Source of the DNA: Trematomus loennbergii
Lineage: Eukaryota; Chordata; Actinopteri; Perciformes; Nototheniidae
Direction: 5' to 3'
NCBI GenBank assembly: GCA_012861695.1
Contig: JAAOOA010000201.1
Span: 1-64,000, forward strand
DNA length: 64,000 nt
Shown: piece after piece, positions 10,576-21,171 of the stretch
Numbering within the stretch: position 1 is the first letter of the stretch
Layout of the letters: every line of letters starts with the position of its first letter
The notes under the pieces: model-generated
Databases searched by the model: none
Seen by the model: the letters and a program-made list of their open reading frames with translations, nothing else
What the model was told of the DNA's origin: nothing
Translations under genes and position numbers: made by a program

Positions 10576-11482
10576 ATTTTAAGATATAATTAAGCGTTTT
10601 CTTCACTTTTTTTTGCTTTCCACGGGTGGGGGCGCCTGGCAGGCCGCCTATGAGCACCCAAATTCGGCCTGGATCATCCAGGATTTGTGGGAAAAAATCC
10701 ATAAACTGACTAAATCACCCAGAGAGGTCCCCTACCTAGCCCAAATATATATAATACAAATACATTTAAATAGTAAAAGGTGCACTTGTGCTCTGCATTA
10801 CCCGGAATTTTATTTTCATAGCCCCATGATAGTGATTAAAAATCATTTTCATGGGAAAAAGTGTTAAAACGCCTGATTAAATTATATGCAGGACCCCAGT
10901 GAGCTCCAGACTATGTGCATTGTGTTGGGGAACCATATAAATGATAGAATAAATGCATTTAAATGCAAAAATAATGATTTAAAATCATTTTAGGGGACAA
11001 TTGTGGAGAGGAGCCTGAAAATGACTCTGTTTTAAGATATAATTAAGCGTTTTCTTCACTTTTTTTTGCTTTCCACGGGTGGGGACGCCTGGCAGGCCGC
11101 CTATGAGCACCCAAATTCGGCCTGGATCATCCAGGATTTGTGGGCAAAGCTCCATAAACTGACTAAATCACCCAGAGAGGTCCCCTTTCTAGCCCAAATA
11201 TATATAATACAAATACATTTAAATAGTAAAAGGTGCACTTGTGCTCTGCATTACCGGGAATTTTATTTTCATAGCCCCATGATAGTGATTAAAAATCATT
11301 TTCATGGGAAAAAGTGTTAAAAGCCTGATTCAATGATATGCAGGACCCCAGTGAGCTCCAGACTATGTGCATTGTGTTGGGGAACCATATAAATGATAGA
11401 ATACATGCATTTAAATGCAAAAATAATGATTTAAAATCATTTTAGGGGGACAATTGTGGAGAGGAGCCTGAAAATGACTCTG
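10576..11482. repeat. Two direct copies of a ~453-bp unit
   Basis: The segment starting TTTTAAGATATAATTAAGCG at about 10,577 is repeated at about 11,031 with a 453-454 bp offset and only scattered substitutions and indels. Copy 1 is about 10,577-11,029 and copy 2 about 11,031-11,482. Each carries the same 84-codon frame, but nothing resembles a known protein. Confidence 0.93.
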
Positions 11483-12040
11483 CAACACCCCGGATAACTA
11501 CCACTTCATCTGGTTTAAATGTGGTGGTGATAGTGGCATTAACTAGTACCCAGTACTGGGAGAGAACCAGGTTACAGCACATGTCTTTTCGACCCAGGAA
11601 AGAGTGCTCGAAACGTGGCTACAGCATAGTCACACTGTGGGGTAACATGTTTCAAATGACAGCACACTGCTGCTTGTTGGCAGGCTGACTCACTTCACTT
11701 GTCTCACACACACCCAGGGGGGGGAGAAAGAGGACACATTGACCCAGGAAAGAGTCCTCAAAACACAGGTAAAAGTGTGTTAAACTGTGGGGGAACATGT
11801 TTCAAATGACAGCACACTGCTGCTTGTTGGCAGGCTGACTCACTTCACTTGTCTCACACACACCCAGGGGGGGAGAAAGAGGACACATTGACCCAGGAAA
11901 GAGTGCTCGAAAGTGGTACAGCATAGACAGTGTGGGGGAACATGTTTCAAATGACAGCACACTGCTGCTTGTTGGCAGGCTGACTCACTTCACTTGTCTC
12001 ACACACACCCAGGGGGGGAAAGATAACACTTGTACCCAGG
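11483..12040. repeat. Tandem array, ~147-bp unit, 3 copies
   Basis: GGGGAACATGTTTCAAATGACAGCACACTGCTGC-type units occur near 11,640, 11,790 and 11,935. They share TTGGCAGGCTGACTCACTTC and CTCACACACACCCAGGGGGG, followed by ACCCAGGAAAGAGT. The right edge decays around 12,040. Confidence 0.9.
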
Positions 12041-12065
12041 AATAAGTCTTTGAAGGGGGGAAAAG

Positions 12066-12360
12066 TAGTTTGAAATAGTATAATACCTCCAGGCCGCTTA
12101 ACTGCACTTTACCACCCAGAAAATGTTTAAATGGTCGGGGAAAGTATTTTTAAATGTCTGGAAGAGAGTTTTAGACAGTCATTTTGCACGAAATTATTTA
12201 ACATAGACGCTCTCCTGAAAATGCACAGAATATGTGCTTTTCAGGAGACCTTTAATGTTAAATGATTTCTTGCAAAATGACTGGCTAAAACCCCGGAATA
12301 AATGTTTGAAAAGCTGGGAAAAGTTGTAAAAATAGGCTGATATCTCCAGGGCGCATCTCC
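12066..12360. repeat. Degenerate units related, in inverted orientation, to the 80-bp array at 4,991-5,522
   Basis: AATAGTATAATACCTCCAGG followed by CCGCTTAACTGCACTTTAC (about 12,074-12,112) matches the reverse complement of the 80-bp unit at roughly 33 of 39 positions by eye. A second related block (ATCTCCAGGGCGCAT) lies at about 12,342-12,356. Together they flank a long hairpin. Confidence 0.6.
12168..12292. repeat. Long imperfect hairpin, arms about 55-60 bp
   Basis: TTTTAGACAGTCATTTTGCA on the left pairs with TGCAAAATGACTGGCTAAAA on the right. Inside these, TTTAACAT pairs with ATGTTAAA and TCTCCTGAAAATGCACA pairs with TGTGCTTTTCAGGAGA around a centre near 12,230. It could be a small foldback element, a cruciform-forming site or a precursor RNA. 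Nothing in the sequence decides between these. Confidence 0.75.
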
Positions 12361-13759
12361 AAAAATGTACAAGCCAGGGAAGATGCCTGAATCCCGGATA
12401 CTTTAGGTCTGTCACTTAGGGTGACCGCACCACTCCGACGCTCCCGAGAGCGGACGTCCATTGTTTGCAAGGCACCTAAGAGGGATAAGAGTCAGAATAG
12501 CATTGTTGATTGTGCTCATTACACTTGGCACCTTTCTTGTTGGATGGGAGTACAATATCATGAAAGACATGGATCCATTAGTTCACTCGTAGAAAATGCC
12601 CACATCACTAACAAAAACACCAGCTGTGTTTCAGAGACTTTCACTTATCCCCAGAGCCAAAAGATCAGCTGAGCAACAAGAGGAGGAGTTAGAAATACTC
12701 GTTCCCAAAAAGAGGAGGTTACAATCAAGATAATTCACCCCCCCTATATGCAGTTCTTGTACCAAATGATGAGATGGGTTTAAGTGATCGAATATTAAGT
12801 GATGGGGATTTACAATTTAGGGGAATCTCCAAATACACTGGATCCATGTTTTAGTCTGTACCAGAAACACCCCCCGTTAAGACTGGACAACCGACTGGTG
12901 ACCTGAGCACACAATATTGAAAAGTTATTACAGTAGAAACAGGGTACTAACCCACGAGGACAACTGTATGTACAAACTCTATGAACAAATTCCCCAACAG
13001 ATTGTGGCGACAGTGCCAGATGTATCCAGTCACAAAAGTACTATTGCTAAGTAATAGTGAGATTTAAAATATTGGAGAATATATGGGACGTCCTTTTATA
13101 GTGTGTGAAACATGTGGTGCTTTGAAACATGTAAGTATTTCAATTTATAGAAGAAAATGGTTTCCTGAAAGAGTTATTTGGAGTAGATGTGTTACAGTGG
13201 GAGAAAAAACAATGTTTAGAGATATAGTACATTTATTAGTAGACATTAATTGTGTTTAGATGGCATTTAACATTTAAAACAGATAGTATGATTAGAAGAT
13301 AGAGTGGAGAAGGTTAGATTTACTTTACCTCAGTGTGTTAGAATTTCTATAGGTAATGCGTCCCGAGACCTGGACTCTCTCTCTCTCTGCCTGTCAGACT
13401 GCTACGACCCCTATCAGACAAAATACCTCACTATAGGAGACTCCTCCTCCTTCTCCATCGAACAGACAGAGAACCAGAGCTGAACCAACAACGAACAAGA
13501 CTGCATCCAGAAACCATCTCCACCCGAGGCATCCAGAACCAGAACAGCATGCTGACATAAAGAGGCATACTCTCATCAGTCCCTCAGACAGGACATGAAG
13601 TTCCAAGCTGAGCCACGAGATTTGGCACAAGAGCAGAGTGTGGGACATGAAAGCAGAATACGCCCTCCATACAACAGCGAAGAGACTGTAAAGAAGGAGA
13701 TGAAATGCAAAGCAGTTGGGCCACTGAAAAGAGTACCAGCGAAAGGATTTAAGAGCTGA

Positions 13760-13850
13760 TGGACTGAGGAGAAGACGGAACCAGAGGAGAAGACGGAACC
13801 AGAGGAGAAGACGGAACCAGAGGAGAAGACGGAACCAGAGGAGTTGGCAT
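13760..13850. repeat. 18-bp minisatellite, about 4 copies
   Basis: Four near-perfect copies of GAGGAGAAGACGGAACCA. In one plus-strand frame they read EEKTEP repeated, but stops lie close on both sides. Confidence 0.9.
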
Positions 13851-15454
13851 GGTCTAACAGAATGTGAGGGGGTCGTGGCTTGAGACAACAAGAGGAGGAG
13901 AAAAGGAAAACGGGAGTGAGTGAGTTTATACATAAACACACTTATTCACAAACAAACTTGAATTGACTTGATAAATACGTAAAGAAAAAAGATTTATTAG
14001 CCATGAATTAATAAATTGATAAATTAAAATAGTAATAAAGAGGAAACTGTTAAAGTAAAATGAGGAAATAATCCTAAAACACACTGAGGGTACTGTGAGA
14101 TAAAGGGGTAGACATGATGGAAATATTCACCACACTTTACACTTTAAGCAGTAAGTGTTGTGGGACTTAGGAGTACAGAGTAGAACATATTTTTCAATCT
14201 TTCCATCATGGAAACGAATTATTCCCTAAGAGATTTTATTCATGGGTGAATTTGGTAGAGATCTAATGTGTTACAATATTGATCTACAGCTAAAGGGATA
14301 GTTTTAGTGACCACTCTATAAGAGCAGACAATCTGTGTTAGTTGGACAATGTTAAAGGGAGAGCTAATACCAAGCCAAATATAGTATCCCAATCTAAAGT
14401 ATTGTTTTCGCCATTGTAGCATAGTTATTACCATAGGAGAACTGTTAAGGTGGAAATAACATTTGTTTGTCCAAGATGTAGAGTTTTAAAGGACACTGGG
14501 CAAAGAGCGATTGCAAATTTAATTTTGGAAAAAGCAATATAATTGGGATAATACATGCGGGGCCTTGGATCACTCATTGCAATGATGCATATTTTTGACA
14601 ACCCATATCGTTTAGGGAGAAGGGGTCACTCAACCCACCCAGCAGTTGTTTTAAATCTTACTTGTAGCTTCACAGGGAGCGCACGGCACCAAATATGAGT
14701 TTAAAAGACAAGCGCCACCACCTCCTGATGGTCATCCATTTAATCAGGGATGACCTGAAATTTAGAGATGTTATTTAAAGTAGAAACATATACATAAGTG
14801 AAAATTCCTAAATTGAACTACAAACCATGGATGAAATAACTACTGTTTTTAAAACCCTTGCTAGAGGAGGGAGTAACTGTTACATGCTCGGACACCCAAG
14901 GTTCCACACACTGTTAAAGGGGTTAGCATAGTTCTTTAAGTAGACTAGAATTGAAGAGAAATTAGTATAATGAGTTATTGATATTCCACCGGTTTTCACA
15001 CCATTTAAGGAACTTTATCACTGCATTAGAACGGACCACCCAAAGGTACTGAAGTAGGAACCATAACTGATGAAATTCTCCAATTGTTGTAACTGACCAA
15101 AATCTTCTCCCAGAAATGACTGTCTGAAATGCCGTATCCCAGAGTAGATGTTGATGGTATCATGGAACTAAAACCTTGTACGCAGTCTTGCCACAGGATT
15201 AGACTGGGACCTGTGCACTTGTACAGCCAGTGATGTTTTATATGCAGTACCAATGACAGTGGGGCAGTTAATCACATGGCGAAACACCCCAAAACCAGTA
15301 GGGCTAAGAGACCAGTCAAAGGAGGGAGTTTAGGCTCCACAGTGTACAAGGATAGCATAGGGGGGCCCAGGGGAGTGCTAGATGTTGGAGTTGCATTCCA
15401 TGTACCCGCACCCTAACGTACCGATTGATCACCACGGCCTTTTCTAGAGAACAT

Positions 15455-15500
15455 ATTACTTTCATACTTTAAAAAGTATGAAAGGGGGGAGGGTACATTT
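15455..15500 (+). promoter_or_regulatory. Palindrome plus purine tract (polypurine-tract-like)
   Basis: TTTCATACTTTAAAAAGTATGAAA forms an inverted repeat directly followed by a GGGGGGAGGG purine run. The same arrangement, with different stem sequence, precedes the LTR at about 16,217-16,247. Confidence 0.45.
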
Positions 15501-16054
15501 CTCATAAGGGAACAGTTTCAATTGCTAGCAGAACAAGACGACTCAACCCATATACAGATATTGATGAAAATGATGACAGTGTGTAAATGATGTTAAATGA
15601 TATGGATGATAAATGATGAGATTGTTCAAAGAATGTCCAAATCATGTGATATTTCAAATGATGAAATCATTAGAATGAAGAACCAGCTACAAAGTGGTAT
15701 TACTTTGCACTATTCAAAAAAAAAAGGTTTCTAACTTTTATGTTTTATACTGTTATTAGTGATGCGATTTTTAAATAGTATGTTTTTATACTTTGTAAAA
15801 CAAGTGCCTTAACACTGAATGTGGTATGGGAACGGTTTCTGTGAAAGGAGGGAGTAAGAAATGTTCTAATACCACAAGTTGCTGCTATTTTAAAAAGTGA
15901 TATTGAATGTTAAAACTAAAAGTTATGCACAAGGGAAAACTTTTACACCAGAAGACCAACCAATGTATTGTTTGTATTTTTGATGACGGTTATTTGAACC
16001 ATTCCATTTTGATAGTATGTTTTTTGATATGAGTTATGTACTATGCAAAGTTCA

Positions 16055-16310
16055 GATGAAGAACTCATTGATTTCAGTATTGTGTTCACACCTTAAAAGG
16101 TGTGAAAGGAGGGATTGTTAGAAATTAAAATCAATGTTTTATGGCATGATTTAGTCTAAAACATACCGTCAGTTTAAAAGCAGTCAGATGAAGAACTCAT
16201 TACTTTTAGTATTGTGTTCACACCTTAAAAGGTGTGAAAGGAGGGATTGTTAGAAATTAAAATCAATGTTAAACAGCATAATTCAGTCTAAAATATATCG
16301 TCAGTTTAAA
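16055..16310 (+). repeat. ~122-bp tandem duplication of the PPT/LTR-start junction
   Basis: The block AGATGAAGAACTCATT..., then the palindrome TCACACCTTAAAAGGTGTGA, AAGGAGGGA and the LTR start TGTTAGAAATTAAAATC, is present twice (LTR starts at about 16,127 and 16,248). The first copy is truncated after about 60 bp of LTR sequence. Confidence 0.85.
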
Positions 16311-17020
16311 GCTGTTTTATTGTGGAAAAAACCCGGAAGTTCTCAGGAAATCAATGCCAAGCTTTTATTCTGAAAATCCTTTATCCGGTTAGCATGTGAC
16401 TAAATATTACGTTTTCTGAATGTAAAGTGAAAATGACTTGGAGTGTTACACACCAAAGCGTACGGACTTTAACACTACATCGATAGACGTTAAGATATTA
16501 CTACTGCTGAATATTAAATGAAGGTACAGTTGATCATGGAGTGTTTACACATTACGTGAGTAGCTATGACGTCAGAGGGAGTTACCGTAAATGAGAACTG
16601 TCGTAAAAGTGTTTCTAGGACTTCTAAACTAACGATTACAGCTGTTTATAAGGTATTAAATAGAAAGTCATGACAGAGATAATGAGGAGAAAATGCTTAA
16701 GGAAGTAGGCAGAGAATATCAATGTTGAAATCATCTGTGCTCTCGCGATATCGAACCGGCAAATGAGTAGGGAGGACCCACTATTTGCACAGCGGGAGAC
16801 GACGAGACATGGATAAAAACAGCGGACAGAGGACCGCTCGCCCTTCCCTTCGCTGCAGCCCACCTCCAAGACAACACCGGCTTTGTCTCTCCATTACCCA
16901 TGCTTGTTCTTTAACCACGTTACTTAATTAAACTACCCATTTGAACCTTTTCAGAGACTCCATTAGTCTCGTTATTTTAAGTTTCTTTCCTGGGAGCGAG
17001 AAGATCACGAATTATCAACA
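16248..17020 (+). mobile_element. Retroviral-type LTR (773 bp), TGTT...AACA
   Basis: The element begins TGTTAGAAATT immediately after the purine tract AAAGGAGGGA and ends AATTATCAACA, giving TGTT/AACA termini. A TATA-like GATAAAAAC lies at about 16,812, and an ATTAAA polyadenylation-type signal at 16,927, followed by a U5-like stretch. To the right, AGGTCAAGATGATTAAATGC continues exactly as in the uninterrupted copy at about 33,552, so position 17,020/17,021 is an insertion junction. The purine tract on the left makes this a 3' LTR of a plus-oriented element. Confidence 0.85.
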
Positions 17021-17218
17021 AGGTCAAGATGATTAAATGCATTTGTATTAAGGGTGACTTATCAACTAAGGAGCAGTTTGGTTAAATACGATTAGTAAAG
17101 GGTTTAACAAGAAACAATGTATGTGCATCATCACAGATGAGTGAGGGGGCTCTTCTAGAATGGAGACCAGCTCAAGGGGTAAACGAGACAAAAAAGGTTG
17201 GGAACCACTGATCTAGAC
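17021..17218. mobile_element. Right part of a hAT-type MITE, cut by the LTR insertion
   Basis: The right terminal inverted repeat GGTTGGGAACCACTG ends at 17,210 and is followed by ATCTAGAC. The same 8-bp ATCTAGAC precedes the left end CAGTGGTTCCCAACC in the other copies (33,437 and 44,274), so the element has the 8-bp target-site duplication of hAT transposons. Confidence 0.85.
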
Positions 17219-17329
17219 AATTAAACTTAATTTGTATAAACCTGCTTTTCTTGCTAATGGACAGCCTTACGTTCACTTCCCTGTTATGTTTTATAGGGAA
17301 AACGTCTTATATAAACGATTCATACTCAC

Positions 17330-17393
17330 GATAAGTGGAGGCAGAGCAAGTCTCCACGAGGAGCATGAGAAGGAAAACACTGAGTTTCATCAT
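17330..17393 (-). CDS. Fucolectin signal-peptide exon, rest of gene not in window
   Basis: The minus-strand ATGATG at 17,393 opens a secretion signal ([12 protein letters not shown]...CSASTY) and ends at a GTGAGT donor at 17,329. The downstream exons of this copy should lie to the left, but there the LTR junction at 17,020 begins, so the gene is either interrupted by a large insertion in intron 1 or broken. It matches the signal exons at 33,845-33,908 and 45,625-45,688. Confidence 0.7.
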
Positions 17394-17529
17394 TCTGGAT
17401 GAGACCTAGGATAGTCATTAGTAGAACATATTTAACATAAAACACATTTCTTTGTTATTTCTGAAAGGCATCATTTAATAAATGAAAATCAGATCTAAGT
17501 GTATTGAAATAAATGATTTTTCGTAACCT

Positions 17530-17636
17530 GTCTGCAAGATACAAAACATCCCTGACACACCGGGGACACATATTTATGTATGAAAGACATCAAAAAGTAC
17601 ATTTTGCATGATAGGTCCCATAAAAGGAGGATAGTG
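17530..17636 (-). mobile_element. Fragment of a TTAA-flanked piggyBac-like repeat
   Basis: The reverse complement of CCTGACACACCGGGGACAC and TTTTGCATGATAGGTCCC matches one end of the fuller element at 52,834-53,433. Parallel fragments sit at about 34,045-34,140 and 45,840-45,920. Confidence 0.6.
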
Positions 17637-17699
17637 CAACACACAATCAGGTGACAGGTCAAAATGCATCAGAGTTCATTGAGAAAGTGCAGCAGAGAG

Positions 17700-18215
17700 C
17701 AGGAGTTTACTTCCTAAAAGGCTAAATTGTATTTTTATTTTCAAAGACTTCCACTGAGCAGGCATCCCTGATGTCTCTAGGTATTTTGTTCCATAGCTTT
17801 GGGGCATAATTAACGAAAGCTGCATCACCAAACGTCTTTTTGCGGCTGTTTCTGGGAACCTCTAACAAACCAGCAGCAGAGGAACGCAGTGTTCTTGACG
17901 GCTTGTGGCTGACAAGGGAGTTAGCAATATAGCTAGGTCCTTGCCCATTAGGGCCTTACAGTATATGTCAGGAGGAAGGACCTTCAAATCAATCCTAAAG
18001 TAAACAGGAAGCCAGTAGAGAGCAGCTAAAACTGGACTAATGTGTTCTCTCTTCTTAGTTCTGGTTATCCGCAGAGCTGCAGAGTTTTGGATGAGCTGAA
18101 GTTTGTCAGTTGTTTTTTCGGGAGGTCACTGAAAAGTGCATTACATTACTTGTGACCTCCGGTTTGATCCTAGGAGTAAATCTCCCCAGATTATTAACCA
18201 GAATTTCTGTTTTTG
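17700..18215 (-). mobile_element. LINE 3' ORF tail (L2/CR1-like), truncated
   Basis: On the minus strand the sequence encodes a characteristic non-LTR retrotransposon C-terminus (FGDAAFVNYAPKLWNKIPRD, then RDACSVEVFEN). It is a 5'-truncated relic. The same fragment is present in the other duplicate copies. Confidence 0.7.
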
Positions 18216-18889
18216 CTTTTACTAATTGTTTAATACAGTTTTGGGTGTAAACATTTTTCACAGTTCTAGCTTTTCAAATGTGAAGATTTTTTTGGATTTA
18301 GATTTCTTTTTATATATCATACTTAAAAACATTTACTTAAGTATCATTCTCAATGCAGTATTTTCCTTGCAATGGAGTAATTTACATTGCAGTATCAGTA
18401 CTTTTACCTAAGTAAAGGAGCCGAATATTTCTTCCACCGCTGCAAAACATTAATATTATTACAAAATGTTTGAAACATACAAGATTTTTAAATAAAATAG
18501 TAGGAATGAGAATTGAAATGCTTACCCTGATTCCCGGTGAGAATAGAGGTTTTGTCCCAACAAAATAACTCTGAGTCGAAGTTACTTGATCTCAGAACTT
18601 CAAGAAGTGTCTGTAGATAATAACCCTTAAAGCTGAGCTATTTGTATGATATCTTCCCCCAAAGTCAATCAATAATCATGATAAGCATCCAATCACTTAA
18701 TACCATGTAGTATACTCCCATGCACATGAACCCAGTTCCAGTCAGCAGATCAAGGTTCCAGTAGTTATCTAAGGACACACTGATTAAACATTCATATGAG
18801 TTCATGTTTGCTCAACCATTGCTTTAATCTCAGAGAAATAACTGCACTGATCCAACAGTTTCATTTAACTAGGATTTAGTTTATCACAT

Positions 18890-18891
<2 letters not shown>

Positions 18892-18931
<40 letters not shown>
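18892..18931. repeat. (AT)n microsatellite
   Basis: An uninterrupted AT dinucleotide run. Orthologous runs in the other copies are longer (about 35,408-35,464 and 47,178-47,222). Confidence 0.97.
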
Positions 18932-18936
<5 letters not shown>

Positions 18937-19004
18937 ATATATTATGTATATATTGTCTCATAGGTACAAATGCAAGAGAAATATATGTTTATATGATGCT
19001 GTGT

Positions 19005-19395
19005 GCAGAGGTGGGAAAAGTACTCTGATCTTGCACTTGAGTAAAAGTAGAAGTACCAGAGTGTAGGAATACTCAGTTACAGTAAAAGTCCTGCATGCAA
19101 AATGTTACTCAAGTAAAAGTAGAAAAAGTATTAGCTTCAAAATATAATAAATGTACTAAAAGTAAAAGTAGTCATTGTGCAGATTGTTCCATTTCAGAAT
19201 AATATATATGATATGTTTTATAATGATTGATCATTAAAGTGTTCTCAAAGCTGGTGAAGGTGCAGCTAGTTTGAATGACTTTGTATACTGAATTTACTAC
19301 AGGTGGAACTAAAGTCTGATTTAACACTTGATTATATTTCACATCATTAATCCAAATCTGTAAAATAACTAAAGGTATTAAATAAATGTAGAGGA
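19005..19395. mobile_element. hAT-type MITE fragment (GCAGAGGTGGG family)
   Basis: It begins GCAGAGGTGGGAAAAGTACTC and contains the AGTAAAAGTAGAAGTAC words typical of this abundant fish family. It is incomplete on the right. Other members are at 30,564-31,003 and 51,273-51,939. Confidence 0.65.
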
Positions 19396-19465
19396 GTAAG
19401 GCAAGGCAAGTTTATTTATATAGCACCTTTCAACACAAGGCAATTCAACGTGCTTAAAAAAAATG
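19396..19465. repeat. Short fish interspersed repeat (GGCAAGGCAAGTTTATTTAT)
   Basis: AGGCAAGGCAAGTTTATTTA followed by TATAGCACCTTTCAACACAAGG and AATTCAACGTGCTT is a widespread teleost repeat word. It also occurs at about 35,940 and 47,695 in the other copies. Confidence 0.6.
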
Positions 19466-20400
19466 AAAGACATGTGCCAATGTGAAATGCCACTATGAGA
19501 CAAAACACAAAGTGTTTGACCAAACATTCCCTCTCAAGTCAGAACTGAGGTCAAATAAACAGTCTCAGAGCCCAATATGATCAGTCCACCATGCAGGATC
19601 AAAATAATAAAACTAAATATCGTTCCAGGCTAACCAATGAGCACCTGCATGTGTGTATGAGAATGGCCCTGACACCATTTAAGCCCAGATTTAAAATCCT
19701 GGCAGGACAAGCTCGAGCTCAATTCTTGCACTGAACAAAACAAAAGTGAGTGAGGGACTTCAATATAAGAGCGACAGAAAGAGAAACTTCAAAACTGTTC
19801 AATTGTTATGATGTGTAAAGACTGATATTGTTCTATAATCGGCTGAAACTGTTAAGTCATGATGTGAAACGGTTAACAAAGAAAAAGGAAACTCAAGCTG
19901 CTGCTACACTTTATTTTATTTATCTAAAATCAAGCACTTTTAAGATGCACACATTTTCAAAAGCTATTTTATTTATTTTCTCTATTTTATTTTTAAATGC
20001 AGCCCGAGAGGAACATTACACATATCCACAGTATTTTACTGTATATCTGTATAGTTCAATGTTAATTGACAATAAATATTGTTGTTTATGAATTGTACTT
20101 TCTTTATTTGATTGGCAGTCAGTTGTTGATTACATGCAGACGTTGATAAAGCTACAGGCTACTTCAATATATATCACACTAATTCATAAAGCAAGATAGA
20201 CATTTTGATGTTCCGGACCTTTGCATGGGGACATTTTCTCTAACTGGACCTCATTGAATTTTTGTTGAAGACCCCTGGTATAATATGTAAGCAAGTAGGG
20301 CTCTAAACATTCTCAAAATGAAATCAATGTCATTAGGAGATTATTTTAGAAAGAAGTGATTTTTGGTTTTCTTTTGCATTGTGAACTTCTCCAGTTCTTC
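19466..20400. other. Unassigned intergenic sequence
   Basis: AT-rich, with no recognisable exon or element. Copy C (about 47,760-48,690) is nearly identical; copy B lacks most of it. Confidence 0.4.
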
Positions 20401-20402
20401 AC

Positions 20403-20535
20403 TTAATCCAGACGAGAGCCGTACACCTCCACCTCACACAGACTCAGGAACTCCTCCAGTCCTGGGATGACTATGTTGACCCCTTACAATCAAACGCACC
20501 TGCACCACCTGCAGGGATACTTGATCACAGCACAC
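20403..20535 (-). pseudogene. Orphan last exon of an F-type lectin gene (copy A)
   Basis: The minus strand carries the end of an F-type lectin domain ([20 protein letters not shown], then stop at 20,403-20,405), with an AG acceptor at about 20,536. A frame break lies between the upstream half and the CEVEVYG half, and the usual GRYV segment is shortened. No matching upstream exon lies to the right before the nop2 promoter copy, so this is a relic. It is duplicated at 48,691-48,825. Confidence 0.7.
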
Positions 20536-21171
20536 CTGGCAGAAGAAGCAGAAATGACTTTATTGAGTTCAATTAAGGTTGGTTTTGTTGCTTTAACAAA
20601 GTGCACTGTTGGCCACATTGGGGCAGCAGAACAAACATTGCAAATACAGGACTTTGAAATGATCACCTCACAAGGTTGTTGTGGCAAACATGCAAGCAAA
20701 CATTTGTCTTTTTCATCATCTATTGGCCACCTGATGAACTCTGTACTGGTCTCCGCGTGATGGAAATATCTTGCTCTCAGCTGCTCCAACACTCCACTGT
20801 GTTCACCGGCTAGTTATTAAGTGTGTGTGTCTGTACTTTGGTGGTGAGCACCTAGCGTACAGTCTGGGATATCTGAGGTTTTTCTTTGTTAAGCAGCCAA
20901 AAGCAACACTATGATAGCAATAATATTAAACCAACAATTGAAGTCCCACATGAACCAAAAGCAATATACCAAAAGAAGCGTAAAAAGCTGAATGAAACAG
21001 TGTATGTAGATATACTCTCAACACAAATACAGCTGAGACTGATGAAAATGGCATTTGTGAGGACTCAGCGCATCAAACTATGACCCTACACTACAGTTGC
21101 ATTAAACCCTGGTGTGTAAGATTAAACAGTAAAAATTCAATGACAACAACATGTTGAGTTTCACATGGGAC

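Larger units (their letters stand above)
12420..16247 (+). pseudogene. Decayed retroviral-like internal region (possible env portion)
   Basis: This region is placed by the LTR that follows it. No long plus-strand frame survives, only short protein-like stretches separated by stops and shifts. One at about 12,470-12,590 encodes basic residues and then a single hydrophobic segment. The next, to about 12,720, carries an RAKR furin-like site. Others at about 13,085-13,255 and 13,330-13,480 have Cys pairs and an NAS glycosylation-type site. This would fit a membrane glycoprotein gene, but no reverse transcriptase, integrase or capsid motif was found, so the family (spuma-like or other) is not established. 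The boundary with the satellite block to the left is unclear. Confidence 0.4.

Noticed and set aside
13394..13939. 181-codon minus-strand ORF, Leu/Ser-rich
   Set aside because: It is created by the 18-bp minisatellite and pyrimidine-rich sequence, has no family match, and lies on the strand opposite to the LTR element.
15590..15620. Apparent MDD reverse-transcriptase box
   Set aside because: The codons lie in a stretch of stops with repeated GATGAT words and no surrounding RT motifs.
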